64,000 nucleotides of DNA from the NCBI GenBank assembly GCA_036172665.1, contig CM069878.1, positions 23,859,501 to 23,923,500 on the forward strand, in the 5' to 3' direction. Origin of the DNA: Prosopocoilus inquinatus. Lineage: Eukaryota; Arthropoda; Insecta; Coleoptera; Lucanidae. Shown here piece by piece: positions 1 to 11,519 of this stretch. Made by a program: the position numbers and the translations under genes. Each line of letters opens with the position of its first letter. Position 1 is the first letter of the stretch. Below the pieces are notes generated by a model. It was given only the letters and a program-made list of their open reading frames with translations, did no database searches and was not told where the DNA came from.

Positions 1-130
1 ATTTTCTTATTTCTGCTTCCAAGTTATCTTCTCAAACATCATCGTACAATAAACGGGTTTTTATTCAAAAACACATTCTTTTCTTTGAATCTCTTTAGTT
101 TTAAAACTTGTTTGGATTGAGTTATGGTTA

Positions 131-1175
131 CGTGGGCTGCTGGAAAATTTTCTAAAATCTGATAGGTCTAGAATTGTTATCGATCGGCTTCATTTGGCTT
201 TTGGAGATGAAGCACCATTAAGGAGCAGTTTTCCGAATTCCAGCGTGGACGTACCTCTCTCAGTGACGAATTTCGTGAAGGTCGTCCATCAACAGCTGTT
301 GTTGCCACTAATGTAGATGCTAAGCGTGAAATGCTTGAGCGAGATCGACATGTGACATACCGCGAGATTCAAGCTTTCTTACGCATTGACATGAAAGCAA
401 TACACCAGATTTTGCATGATTATTTGAACGTACGACAGCTTGGCAGTCGTTGGATCCCACACAATTTAACAGAAGCGCAAAAGCAGAGTCGTGTCAAATG
501 GTGCGAAAAAATGCTCAAGAAATTCAATGGAGGTCGTTCAAATTTAGTTTATAACATCGTCACTGGTGACGAAACGTGGATCTATTCGTACGAGCCAGAA
601 AGTAAACAACAATCTAACGTTTGGGTATTTCAAAATGAACCAAAACCAACAAAAGTTGTCCGTTCACGCAGTGCTGTGAAGCAAATGATTGCTTGTTACT
701 TTGGTTTAACTGGACAAGTAGCAACCGTGGCTTTAGAGTATCGAAAAACCGTGAATGCTGATTGGTATACTACAATATGTTTGCCGGAAGTCATCGATCA
801 AATAAGAAGAAACAATCGAAATCGACGAATTATTCTCCATAATGACAACGCCAACTCTCACTCAGCCCGTCAAACAGTTATTTTTTTGTCCAACAAAAAT
901 GTTGAATTAATGACTCATTGTCCATATTCACATGATTTATCACCTAATGATTTTTCTTTGTTCCCAAATATCAAAAAGCAGCGCTTGAAACATTCCGGAC
1001 ACTGGTTTCTGAGGTACCATCTTTAGAGTGGAAAACGTGCTTTATAAATTGGTTCGAGCATATGCAAAAGTGTATTGACGTCGAAGGCGAATACTTCGAA
1101 AAACAATGATACCGTTTACCAAATTTCATATGCGTTTTTTCATACCGTTTCCAGAAACTTTTCCAGCAGCCCACG
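131..1175 (+). mobile_element. mariner element, copy 1 (internally deleted)
   Basis: The ends are inverted repeats (left CGTGGGCTGCTGG, right CCAGCAGCCCACG) flanked by TA at 129-130 and 1176-1177, the mariner target duplication. Compared with copies at 17482 and 62172 it lacks the 5' leader and the first ~25 codons (join near 180), a few bases near 228 and about 36 bases near 980. It is non-autonomous. Same family as the three other copies in the window. Confidence 0.93.
331..1026 (+). pseudogene. mariner transposase remnant (DD34D)
   Basis: The reading frame carries the mariner signature WIPHNL, the first catalytic block GDETWIYSYEPE, the second HNDNANSHSA and the third YSHDLSPNDF, in mariner spacing (34 residues between the second and third Asp). 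The N-terminal helix-turn-helix region is deleted upstream and the C-terminus is shifted out of frame by a deletion near 980, so no functional enzyme is expected. Family: Tc1/mariner superfamily, a cut-and-paste transposase acting on its own terminal repeats in the nucleus. Confidence 0.9.
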
Positions 1176-1269
1176 TATTTACAAATGAACTGTCAGTCAA
1201 AAATACAAATCAGGTGTTTTGTTGCAACAACTACAGGTCTAAACTATTCGAAACACGATTCAATCTTTT

Positions 1270-1525
1270 AGGCGAAAGAAAGCACCTATAAAATCGTGCA
1301 TTTCCACATCAAGTTGGTGAAGTTCTCCAAACTTCAAGCTTCTTCCAATAATTCGAAAAGTACTTGTGCTTCTAATAAGTCTGGCCTTTCAGTTTCCACA
1401 ATTAAACTGATTTGGTTGAAACATCTAGTGAACTCTTGTCTTACTACACTTCTGTTCTTCACTCTATTCATCTTTCAGGATTTTCTAACTGGTGGATTGT
1501 CTTGTTTGTCCTGCCACGGTCGCCA
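1270..1525 (-). pseudogene. LTR retrotransposon 5' fragment: primer-binding site and gag start (BEL/Pao-like)
   Basis: On the minus strand TGGCGACCGTGGCAGGA (1525-1509) looks like a tRNA primer-binding site, beginning with the TGG that pairs with the CCA tail. About 40 bases further an ATG at 1471 opens 45 codons that look like the helical N-terminus of a BEL/Pao gag (acidic, Leu/Glu rich), then a stop, then more readable frame. The LTR should lie at coordinates above 1525 but its outer end was not found. Assignment to BEL/Pao is inference; the PBS-plus-gag arrangement is what is seen. Confidence 0.45.
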
Positions 1526-4500
1526 AATGTTGCGTTGCATAGTAGCAACTTATAAAAAAATGAACAAATTCACTAATAAAAGACTTTCTATTTTATGCAA
1601 AAAATTTAAGTGACAAGTCAATCAAAATATTATATCAATCAATAATAATATTTTTTTTACCAGGTAATAAGATCTGCAATTTTTAACTGCAAGTAATTTA
1701 TTGTCACATTTTAAATTTCATGTTCCCAAAAAACAATTACTTTATTAAAAATATAGGTAATTTTATACCAAGTCAATGCCAAGTAATTGACAAGGTAGCA
1801 AGATCTTATATTCACATGTTATATCAAAGAAAGGTCTGCGAATGCTTGTTTTGCCATTAGCAACAGATCATAAAACATTTATTTTTTTAGCTGAGACCCC
1901 ATTCCCCATTACTTGTATGACGGAAACAATGTGAGTTAACCCCATAAAAGAAAGTCACTTTTAAAGAATCTCATTGAGCAGCTTTTATTAAAAGAAATGC
2001 CGTACTTTTTAAATTAAATTTGCCATAAAAGATAACCTTCTTTATAGTAAGTACTTAAGAAACACATTTACTCGCCACACGACCAATTAAATTTTATGCA
2101 TTGTTGTTTTTTATTCACGTTTCCAGTTTGCATAAAAGAAGAATCTGGAATTAGGAGAATTCTGTAGCTGATTTCCATAATTATTGCCATTATGAATTAA
2201 TAAATGGTTTTCACAAGAAAACAGGAAGTCTCAATTCATTTTTTTTTAAATATTCTGCATTTTTGAGACGAGTTTGAAATTGCTGCACTCTCTGACCTTT
2301 ACGGCTGAAAACATACAAAAAATGCATACCTGCACATTTGCTGTCATTTTGTCTGAACAAGTCTGTAAAATACATTTTAACGTTTTAAATAAAAATAAAT
2401 AATGTATGTCAGAATGCTCAATATAAGTGATTAAAGAATATTTAGTTATTTTAGTATTAGTTTTGGAGAGGTGTTAGACGTTAACGTAGTTTCTGAAGGT
2501 CACCTGAAGGTCACCTTCTACGCATTTTTTCTTTCTTAGAATGAGATATTCACAGAAATAGATTTCCAAAGCCTTATAAGTAGTAATTCTATGCAATACG
2601 TAAGATTGTAGGTATTGGTTCAATTGAGAAACTAATCATTTCTATGAATGAATGCTGAAAGAAATTTCGTATGAGGAAAATCTAAGTTTCACAATTCTAC
2701 CACAAATTAAAAAATATCTAGGAATTTCTTTTTGTATAGATCAGTATTACGTAAAAAATTAGTTGCATCTGTGAACAACTCTTTTTGCAAAAAAGCATGC
2801 ATATGTATTCTAATATAATTCTGAGTAATTTTACAGCATGAGAAAGCAGCAGTTTTACTTTATGTTAATGTTTCGTAGATTACTGAAATTTAAATAGTCT
2901 TGATTTCTATTTCTATGTTTTATTCCAAAAAGCAATCAAAGTTTTTGGTTACGCAGTCAAACCTTCAAGTAGGTCCTACAAGTCGTATTTCGTAATGCTT
3001 CAAATACATTGAAGCTTGGGATTTTTTACGACATCCTAAACAAAACAGCATATCAATTATGTATGCGTGGGAAACTTTCATATAATGTGTTAATACTGTT
3101 ATTTCTATAAATATAATTACCTCTAGGAAAAAAGTTATAAAATTAGTTAATACTCTCATACATTTATAGCGGAACGAAACTGAAAGTGCACCTCAAGTTT
3201 ACGTAAAGAGAAACAATATGTTTTGGATACATATGACGACCTTCGACTTATCAATGGTGTAAATTTATGCAAATTTTGACATTTGGTCCACGCGATGCTG
3301 TTACGGATAAAAATAATTTTTGAGTTAAGAATAACGTAATCGTTTTTTGAACTTCGATGTACCCAGAAAAGTAACAGAGGAGACGAAAAAAAAATTAAAG
3401 TTGAAGGTCGGCAATGAAGTAGTAGTGTGTGTGAAATACGTGTGAAGATTTCATACTTTCATCTGAAATGATGCAAAACACATTTAGTACATTATGTTCG
3501 GCTGATGACATTTATTGACATCAATTGCGTAAACGTAAGCGGTTTATCGTTTCATTCGTCGACTTTTAATTGGTCATATTCACCATAACAGTTACACATT
3601 TGCGGTTTCGACGTAAAATATCTTCCCAGGTTAATTAACTCAACGGGGAATTTTAAAGTCTCATAACTAGATGCATTTCCAAACAGAGCCAAGTTTTTCT
3701 CGGAATTAGAAATTATTGGAATCATGTTTACTTGCATCACGTATATGTAATGATTAATAATAATACATGCAGGTCCAAATGTTTGGAGTAACTTAAGAAA
3801 GTACGTCACATTTCTTACGTATACCACTGTACCTTAAAAAAATAAAAATAAAACGGAAATCTTCCTAGGCGCCGAATTTCCAAAACTGAAAAAATTTAAT
3901 GTCAACTCTGAAGCTTATTTACGACCGTACGTCTTTTTACAGTATTTCCAAATTAATTTGTTTAATATTTATAAGCACACACATACGTGACACAATCCAC
4001 ATTTAGTGTCTTTAGCATAATTAGATGTATTTCTTATTTAAATAAACATTCAAATGTTTTATTATCCGATTATGCGCAAGCCTTCTATGGATAATAACTG
4101 CTATAAACTTTCATTACGTTACGAAATTGGTGAATGATTTCGGTGAGTTTGCTAAATGAAAATAATAATGATCTAATGAGACCGCTTTTAGGCACGTAAA
4201 ATTCATTGTAAATTCATCAAAACTGATGTAAAACCGTAAAACCCGAATTTCCTCCACGTTCACTAATCGTCAGTAACTGAGACTGAGGAACATCAACCAA
4301 TTAGACGAACCTCCTCCTCGTATGTACCGTTAAGATATTCTCTAATAGGCTGATGGTATACGTAGACGTTAGAGACTAACGAATGTGAAGGAAAACCGAG
4401 AAAATTCTCGACCAAATAAATTGCAGACATTTTTCAAATATAATTAAATTGTTGCTTGCATATTTTCTTCGACGAAATGTTAGGAAGCATTTTTTTTTTC

Positions 4501-5388
4501 AATTAATTTACAAATTAATAACATCGAATTTCTGAGAGCATTTCGTTTCGTTGGTATTAATTGATAATATAATTAATCAATAATTTACTTCACAAATTAT
4601 TATGAAGACAGTTAATAATTCTTGAAAAGAAATTGAAAAATCTGGTTCAACATTTGGTCACAAAGAGAAAAGATTTTTTTTGTGATATAACTTTAACTGA
4701 TTCTATGAATGAGGTTTGAGTTTCTTCGCCTCTCGATCCATTAAACTACTTTTCATTCATCAAGTCAGTTTCATGTTTGCGATGGGTCAAGTTCGTGCAG
4801 TGGAATGTGGAGCGTTCATTTCTTTCCGCTTAAACTTACTTTCCAGGTGAGTTGTTTCTGCACGCTTGATGACCACTGCTTAACATTTAAATTGTGCTTT
4901 AATGACGCCTTGAAGTTCTTATCGCGCTCGTCGTTGCGAAAACAAAGAGGGAGATGACAAAATTGATCGATGAGCTTCCTGTTTGCCCGAAATAAATATA
5001 TTCTAGACAACTTCTTCTGTTGTTCGAGCTAGTATTATTCACAAATTATTTGTACAGGCGGAACAAAATTAATGTCGCCCCAATAAACAATAACAACCAA
5101 ACGGCCAAGCAAACAACAAATTTAACTTTATTGATGATATGTACATTATTTTTCATTCTGATTGTACGTGTAACTTATCAAAGTATGTGTACACATTCAA
5201 CATTTTTTATACGTGTTATCATCTATTCAATAAAATTAATACATTTTTTTATCAACTTCTGTAATTTTTATCTATTCAGTATTTATTCAGTCGAAATAAA
5301 AATACATACTTATTCATTTAGGAAAGGAATCATTAGAAATTTTTGTTTGAGAAAAGGACCGGGAAGCGGCTAAATTATTTTTGTTAAC
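1526..5388. other. No gene recognised (AT-rich)
   Basis: About 3.9 kb with only short open frames lacking recognisable motifs. The first few hundred bases may include the LTR belonging to the gag relic at 1270-1525. I see no tRNA, coding exon or clear inverted repeat here. Confidence 0.5.
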
Positions 5389-5400
5389 AGTAAAATTTGT

Positions 5401-5813
5401 GAACATATAAAATAGCGACATCTTACTATCGCTTTTTGACCTAACATTGCAGTAGGATAGACAAATTGAAGCGGGATTTGCTCCTAATGAGTCCCCAATG
5501 CAAGACGGCCATGCTTGCTGTCAAGGCATAATGAAAGATTTTAGAAAAATTTTTGTGCAAATCGTTTTTGATTCTTCAGCAGAAGAAGCCCCAAGCAGGG
5601 CTGAAACTGCTGTCCAGAGGCTGCTCGAGGTTCTCACTGCAATCAAAAACGATTTGCACAAAAATTTTTCTAAAATCTTTCATTATGCCTTGACAGAAAG
5701 CATGGCCGCCTTGCATTGGGGACTCATTAGGAGCAAATCCCGCTTCAATTTGTCTATCCTACTGCAATGTTAGGTCAAAAAGCGATAGTAAGATGTCGCT
5801 ATTTTATATGTTC
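5401..5813. repeat. Large inverted repeat (173-bp arms) at the 5' end of the family A element
   Basis: Bases 5401-5573 are nearly the reverse complement of 5641-5813, with a 67-base loop holding the first, degenerate hammerhead motif. As RNA the transcript would form a very long hairpin. An inverted partial copy at the 5' end is also seen in the related insertion at 37181. Confidence 0.9.
5575..5619 (+). ncRNA. Degenerate hammerhead-like motif A1
   Basis: The second box GAAAC, helix II (AGCCC/GGGCT) and the GTC cleavage triplet before CAGAGG are kept. The first box reads CAGAAGA instead of CTGAAGA, and the 5' strand of helix I no longer matches. Probably inactive. Confidence 0.5.
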
Positions 5814-5887
5814 ATCATTCTTACATCGCATTTGCGAATAAATTGGGCAAGTCGTTTTTGGTCTGCACTGGAAATGTCGAGCTACGT

Positions 5888-5932
5888 CTCTGCTGAAGAA
5901 GCCCCAAGCAAGGCTGAAACAGCTGTCCAGAG
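5888..5932 (+). ncRNA. Type I hammerhead ribozyme A2, intact core
   Basis: Read 5' to 3': helix I strand CTCTG, box CTGAAGA, helix II AGCC...GGCT, box GAAA, helix III plus triplet CAGCTGTC, then helix I strand CAGAG. CTCTG and CAGAG pair over all five bases. Helix III (A-CAG/CUG-U) is self-complementary with no loop, so cleavage after C5927 would be favoured in a dimer or tandem transcript, as reported for minimal hammerheads in Penelope-like elements. Closing pair of helix II is A-U rather than the usual G-C. Confidence 0.75.
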
Positions 5933-6154
5933 GCTGCTCGAGAATTTTCATTATGCTTTGACAGCAAGCATGGCCGCCTTGCATGGGGGACTTATTAGGA
6001 GCAAATACCCCTTCAATTTGTCTATCCTACTGCAATGTCAGGTCAAAAAGCGATAGTAAAATGTCGCTATTTTATATGTTCATCATTCTTACATCGCAAT
6101 TGCGAATAAATTGGGCAAGTCGTTTTTGTTTGCAGTGGAAATGTCGAGCTACGT

Positions 6155-6199
6155 CTCTGCTGAAGAAGCCGCAAGCAGGGCTGAGACAGCTGTCCAGAG
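6155..6199 (+). ncRNA. Hammerhead-like motif A3 with mutated GAAA box
   Basis: Same layout as the motif 267 bp upstream, with CTCTG/CAGAG helix I, CTGAAGA and the GTC triplet kept. The second box reads GAGA instead of GAAA, a core change expected to abolish or strongly reduce cleavage. Confidence 0.65.
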
Positions 6200-6263
6200 G
6201 CTGCTCGAGGTTTTCACTGCAATCAAAAACGATTTGCACAAAATTTTTCTAAGTAAAATTTGT

Positions 6264-6599
6264 ATTAAGCAACAATAAGCAACAAGCAATAAAAATATTA
6301 AAGTAAGTCTTAGATTGTACATGCTGACGTACCCGAATTTTATTGTCCGCTGCTATACAAACAACTATGAGAGAGTCTGTTGCAGTTAAATTGTAATCAT
6401 AAGTAAAACTTAGAAGTCTGAATCATTTTGTGATTTAAATATTTGTTAAGCGAAGTGATCTTCCTCGATTGCTTTCCTTTTTCCTTGATTGTCATGCTTT
6501 TGAAAAATTTTATTTTTCTGTTAGATTATGGGATTCACAAGCATTCATTTAATTTAATCATTCAAAATAAATTGTTTTAGCTTTAATTAAGTTAGTTCG
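6264..6599. other. No feature recognised
   Basis: AT-rich spacer between the family A element and the mariner relic that starts near 6600. No coding frame or repeat structure is evident. Confidence 0.4.
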
Positions 6600-8210
6600 T
6601 ACAGTAAAGTTTGCTTCGAACAGATCCATTTTTCCTCACATGTAATGATTCGTCGATAAAATCGTCCATCATGAATATTTTGGCGTAATTAACGACACAA
6701 GGTTATACATCGTTGCTTCTCTTCAGCCGTTAATTCTCTGGGAACTTGTCGGGGCCTTCTGTTCGCTTTTTCGTTACGATGACAATGTTTTCCTATGGTA
6801 TACATCATTTTTTTGACACCTGGAATTCGGTTGCCAATAGGGTTTCTAATTTCCTGGGTTTTTCATTCCCGAGAATCGGGATTGTAAAAACCGTGATCCC
6901 TGGAATCCCGGGATTCCGAGAAATTTTACTATTTTCAATGTTTTATATCTTAGAAAAATTATTAACATTAGAAACCTTTCTCTTTTACTACATATGTCAG
7001 TCTCATAATTATGAATTAAAACACTATGTTTGAAAATACAATAAAAACAAAATAGTTTTAAATCTCTGGTAACCATTCTTATGCTACTCTCAATCAGGTC
7101 AAGTAGAGGTAAGTTTAATAATCGTATACATTAACAAAGTATAATAAGATACAAATTATAAGTCGTAGTTTCACATTATTTAAATTGCAATATGAAAAGA
7201 TGTGGTGGTATTTTTACAAAGACATCTTAATTTATACTCCGTTATACGTCAAAATCCTTTAATATAAGTAGCCAATTCCGTAACAAAATCTAGAAAATTA
7301 TAATCAATAGTATTTTCAGTTTTGTTTCATTTGTAGGGCCCACTAGAACAGTAAATAACTTATTTACGGTTATTTACGGAATTCTTTTATGTAATTAATG
7401 TTATTTGCGGTTGAAAAACTAATATTAATTGAAACAAGTGCATCCGCGGCGCGTTTATAAAGAGGTCGTAAACTTTTTTGTTGGCTGCCGCTTCTCTTTG
7501 TGACGTGCTAAACTGTGAAACTGCGACTAGCAGAATTACATCGAACTATACTCTTGGCTTTCTTACTTAATGTATATCGTATTTATTGTAAGCGTACACA
7601 GAAAGATAATTTTTTATTACTATTAAAACTTGAAAGTATCATATGCTGCCTTTTGTAGAGACCTCAGTCTCGATAATTTGAGTTTTCTTATTAAACTATA
7701 CGTCAAGCTTTCAGTCCTGCCATGTCGGGAATCCCCGACTGTTATTTCCTGGGAACGAGAATGGCAAAAACGGTAAATTTCCCGGGAATTCCCGGGACGG
7801 AAACCCTAGTTGCCTTCAATGACTTGTCGGAAGTCTTCAAGATTATAAGCTAACGGTCGTCCCGAACGATTCTTATCTTTAAGACCTTCTTCCCTATTCC
7901 GAAATTTCGCAAACCATCGCCGACAAGTAGACACTTTTACCGTCCCCGCACCTTCAATTCTGCATATATTTCTTGTGGCTGTTGGGGCTAAATGTCCACA
8001 TTTAAATTCATATAACATTCAATTACGATTTCGATCTTTTTCCAAGATAAACGATGAATTGCCATTATTTAACTGAGAAACGTCAAATTGTTTTTGAACA
8101 AGTGTACCTGATATTTTAAAAACGAACAAAAATTACCAATTGATTTTACATTTATTTTATGTCGTGAAACAGAAAACTATAGAAACGCTCAGAACTTATT
8201 GGACACACCA
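6600..8210 (-). pseudogene. Second-lineage mariner transposase relic, split by a hAT-like insertion
   Basis: The minus strand begins with a terminal-repeat-like end (TGGTGTGTCCAATAAG, base 8210, next to TA at 8211-8212). From 8018 it encodes a mariner N-terminal DNA-binding region (motifs RRWFAKFRN and KNRSGRP). The frame resumes left of the insertion at 6838-7808 with a degraded VPRELT motif (usually WVPHEL) and ITCEEKWI, where the catalytic TCDEKWI Asp has become Glu. An in-frame stop lies between these motifs. The 3' half is missing. The sequence is of the SETMAR/cecropia type, clearly distinct from the other four mariner copies. Confidence 0.75.
6838..7808. mobile_element. hAT-like non-autonomous element
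   Basis: Ends are TAGGGTTTC and GAAACCCTA, with CCCGGGAATTCCCGGG-type GC-rich subterminal stretches. It is flanked by an 8-bp duplication, GTTGCCAA (6830-6837) and GTTGCCTT (7809-7816), two mismatches. An 8-bp duplication is characteristic of hAT. The 971-bp interior has no transposase frame. It interrupts an older mariner relic. Confidence 0.75.
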
Positions 8211-8385
8211 TATGTGCTTGTATTTAAATTTTCCAAGAATATTACAAGATATTAAAATCTTAAAGGAATTCTATCTATCGGCATAATATATCGCAACTAC
8301 GACAGCGACACCCGAAGTTCCGATCTCCTACTAAACAAAAAATGGGACGCCTTGGTAATTCAAGACGGCCGGTCGTGGTAGTGTC

Positions 8386-8990
8386 GTTATAGGCTGCGGT
8401 GAGTGAACGGTCGAAGTGGTCAGACCAAATCACGTGATCACTTTTCTCATTTGGTGAATGGTCAGAGGATTTAATGACTTGACGATTCTGTGCATTTGAC
8501 CGCTCACTTAACTCGGCCATAGTTATTGTTTAAAAAAAGAACATGATTCGAGTACACATAATAAATGTCCGAGTGGTAAAGGACGATAGTTCAGACTAAA
8601 GTTCAGACGAATTGCAAGGTTTACTTCAAGTCTTTGCGTGCGAAGTTAAGTCGGTCACTCACTTGCTGCTAAGTGCAATGGAGGACAACATAGACAATAT
8701 GAAGATAGGCAAGTTAGGGCAGCAATTGGAAGAACTAGGATTATCTACCGCTATCTAAATAACAAAAATGACGATAACGACGACGATCCTGCCAATTCCA
8801 AGGGAACTAACTGTAAAGACGCACGTGTTAATGACGATAGTGACACTGACTACGGGTCTGAAAATGGTACCGACAGCGATGACGAAGCTCGAGGAACACA
8901 AAATAAGAAGAAACATCATCACGGTTGTTCACTGGTCAATGAAGTACCATTAAAAACATATGGACCGAAAATTGTTCATTTGATGATACC
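8386..8990 (+). pseudogene. Gypsy-like LTR and gag 5' fragment
   Basis: Bases ~8386-8570 share start and end sequence with 13283-13352 (both contain ACATAATAAATGTC after a run of A and AGAACAT), consistent with the two LTRs of one element. A TGGTAAAGGACGA segment after it could be the primer-binding site. An ATG at about 8679 opens a SAP-like LGQQLEELGL segment followed by an Asp-rich stretch, typical of some insect Gypsy gag proteins, with frame breaks. The pol part would be 12140-13280. Confidence 0.45.
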
Positions 8991-8995
8991 GCACC

Positions 8996-9703
8996 ACACC
9001 AAATTTAATTTGTGGTCTTCTTTGTTCAACCCGGATTTTCTTTTAACCAATGATGTTTGTTGTGTCTATCAAACATGTCACAGCAGCTTCGTTAATTGAG
9101 TTGGTTTTAATTCTGGATTTACAGAAGGAACCATATTCTCCCAAACTGTCATACATTCTTTTAAATGTAGGCAGTGAAGGCTGGCGCTGATCAAAATATC
9201 GGTCAAAATATTATTGTGCAGTTTGGATGGCATTTTTTGGCACGGAATGTAACTTTCGATTATATTGCGCTTTTGATTTGAAAAATTAATTTCAATGACA
9301 AACCAAACACTTATCAAGTGAACATCGGTGGTAGTAAACGTCAAAGTGATATAATTGCATTTGTTAATTAACATTTGTTTCCATGGCCAACCATATTAAC
9401 AATTTCGAAAGAGCAAAACTGCCGCATCGCCGTAATTTTTTTAAATAAACATATCGAATGGTGTATCGTTAGAACGGTGAAAAAACGCCATTTTTTCTCA
9501 ATCATGGCCTACTAGGGCTTCCATTTAAAAAAAGACGATCTTTATGTCAACTCAAAAATATGAATCTACTTGGAAAATTTAGTTCGACTATTTAATTAAG
9601 AACTTAATTCTGTATAAGTTTTGCTTTTGCAACTTTTCTGTAAAATTAAGAATAACCGAGTTGTATGCATTTCACGAAATGATAAAAAACAATTTGAAAT
9701 ATA
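8996..9703. other. No feature recognised
   Basis: Lies between the gag-like relic and the large palindrome. Several short frames exist but none has recognisable motifs; it may be decayed retrotransposon interior. Confidence 0.35.
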
Positions 9704-11375
9704 CAGGGTGTCCCAGAGCTCCGTAAAAGTTCCATAACTTTTTTGCTATTCCAGGTATCAATTCAATTTTTTTTTGTGTAATAGAGGCGCTTCCAATGCA
9801 CATTTTAAAATTATTTTCGTTTATATACAGGGTGCCCAAGTATTAGAAAAATATTAAAGTTACGTTTTTTTTAAATTGAAATACCCTATTTTGACTTCAT
9901 TTTTCGATTATACACTAAATTCTGCGTTAAATTTATTTTAGTCATTTGTACGTACCGATCATACTTTTTGATCTGAGTCAATTTGTTCTTGAAAATTCCC
10001 GGATGCACGGTTCCATTCAAAAATTCGTAACTTCTAAACCACTAAAGATAACGCAACCTATTTTTTTTTCAGTCAATGCCAAGGCTGTGGCCAATCTTTT
10101 GAGATCAAGCCGAGTCGTGAAGGGATGTTTCAAGGCTTACTACGATTTTTTGAATATGAATAGATAGTAAAAATTCCTTTTTTTTTTCAAATAGAACACC
10201 CTGTATATTTTCACACCATTCCATAAGCTTTTCAATGATATACAGTTTGTAGGGTCCAGTTCTGATATTCGACAAGTTATTGAGAAAATAGTAATTTTTA
10301 GATGTAAATATTTAATAAACAACAGAAAGTTTCTAGTAGTTTGGTGCCAAAATGAAAAGCGATTCATATTTTAAAACAACGTCGCATTAGTTACGGATAT
10401 ATTGTGTCAAAAATTGCGAATTTCATTGACTTAATATTTTATTCGCTGTGCATAATTACCCGCGATCGATCAGTAGGACTGCGACTCTAATTTCAAATTT
10501 ATCCTCCCAGTTCGCGTGAATTAGAAGTTCTATTGATGATTCATGAAAATTCTAACTTGAGTACTCAGGAAATCTCACGAGAAACTGATTTGTATATCAC
10601 TTTCAAATTTTAACTTGAGTACTCAGGAAATCTCAAAAAAAACAGACTTGTATATCGGTTTCTCCCGAGTACTCAAGTTCGAATTTTCATGAATCATCAA
10701 GAGAACTTCTAATTCACGCGAACTGGGAGGATAAATTTGAAATTAAATCCGCAGTCCTACTGATTGATCGCGGATAATCATGCATAGCGAATAAAATATT
10801 AAACCAATGAAATTCGCACTTTTTGACACAGTATATCCGTAACTGGTGCGATGTTGGTTGAAAATTTTAATCGCTTTTCATTTTAGTACCCAACTACTAG
10901 AAACTGGAGTTTTTATCATTTATAATTATACATATTCAAAAAATCGTAGCAAGCCTTGAAACATCCCTTTACGACTTGGTTTGATCTCGAATGATGACAG
11001 CCTTGGCATTGACTGAAAAAAAATCTGTTGCGTTATCTTTAATGGTTTAGAAGTTAGGAATTTCTGAATGGAATCTTGCATCCGGGAATTTTCAAGAAAA
11101 AATTGACTCACATTAAAAAGTATGATTGATACATAAAAATATAAATTTAACGCAGAATTTAGTGTAGAATCCACAAATAAAGTCAAAATGGGGTGTTTCA
11201 ATTTAAAAAAAGGCAACTTTAATATTTTTATAATACTTGGACACCCTGTATACAAACGAAAATAATTTGAAAATGTGCAATGAAAGTGCTTCTATTATAC
11301 AAAAAAAAAAAATTGAGTCGATACCTGGTATAGCAAGAAAGTTATGGAACTTTTACGGAGCTCTGGGGCACCCTG
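9704..11375. repeat. 1.67-kb foldback (inverted repeat) element
   Basis: The left end CAGGGTGTCCCAGAGCTCCG is mirrored at the right end (CGGAGCTCTGGGGCACCCTG), and the mirror symmetry continues inward for roughly 800 bp per arm, with point differences and small gaps. The centre near 10550-10680 contains a short direct duplication around ACTTGAGTACTCAGGAAATC. Flanks are ATATA and TATAT. Paired open frames in both arms are mirror images of each other and not genes. Arm divergence suggests an old insertion. Superfamily unknown. Confidence 0.85.
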
Positions 11376-11519
11376 TATATATTTTTTTTAAATATCTAGT
11401 TAGCCATGAAATTTATATAAGAAACGAAAGCTGCATTAAACTAACCACCTAGAACTACAAAGCTTTCCCCATTTAACCGTCTCTCTAGCTTTGCTAGTTT
11501 CCAAGATGCTAGACATCGA

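Larger units (their letters stand above)
5401..6251 (+). mobile_element. Hammerhead-bearing tandem element, family A (retrozyme / Penelope-like, non-autonomous)
   Basis: Three successive copies of a unit sit between perfect 12-bp duplications of AGTAAAATTTGT (5389-5400 and 6252-6263). Cleavage positions of the three hammerhead-like motifs are 5614, 5927 and 6194, giving periods of 313 and 267 bp; the second unit lacks about 46 bases. The first 173 bases are an inverted copy of the following segment. The element has no credible coding capacity. Short tandem units, type I hammerheads with a minimal helix III, an inverted 5' tail and 11-13 bp duplications match what is described for Penelope-like elements and animal retrozymes. 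Related insertions lie at 37181, 51168 and 51976. Confidence 0.8.

Noticed and set aside
5498..6252. Several 60-90 codon frames over the family A element, both strands
   Set aside because: They recur because the DNA repeats, read through inverted copies and show no protein-like features.
8275..8520. 81-codon minus-strand frame
   Set aside because: It overlaps LTR-like sequence shared with 13283-13352 and has no recognisable motif.
9946..11255. Two similar frames on opposite strands (10167 and 10926 regions)
   Set aside because: They are the same sequence in the two arms of the palindrome with frame breaks; no domain.
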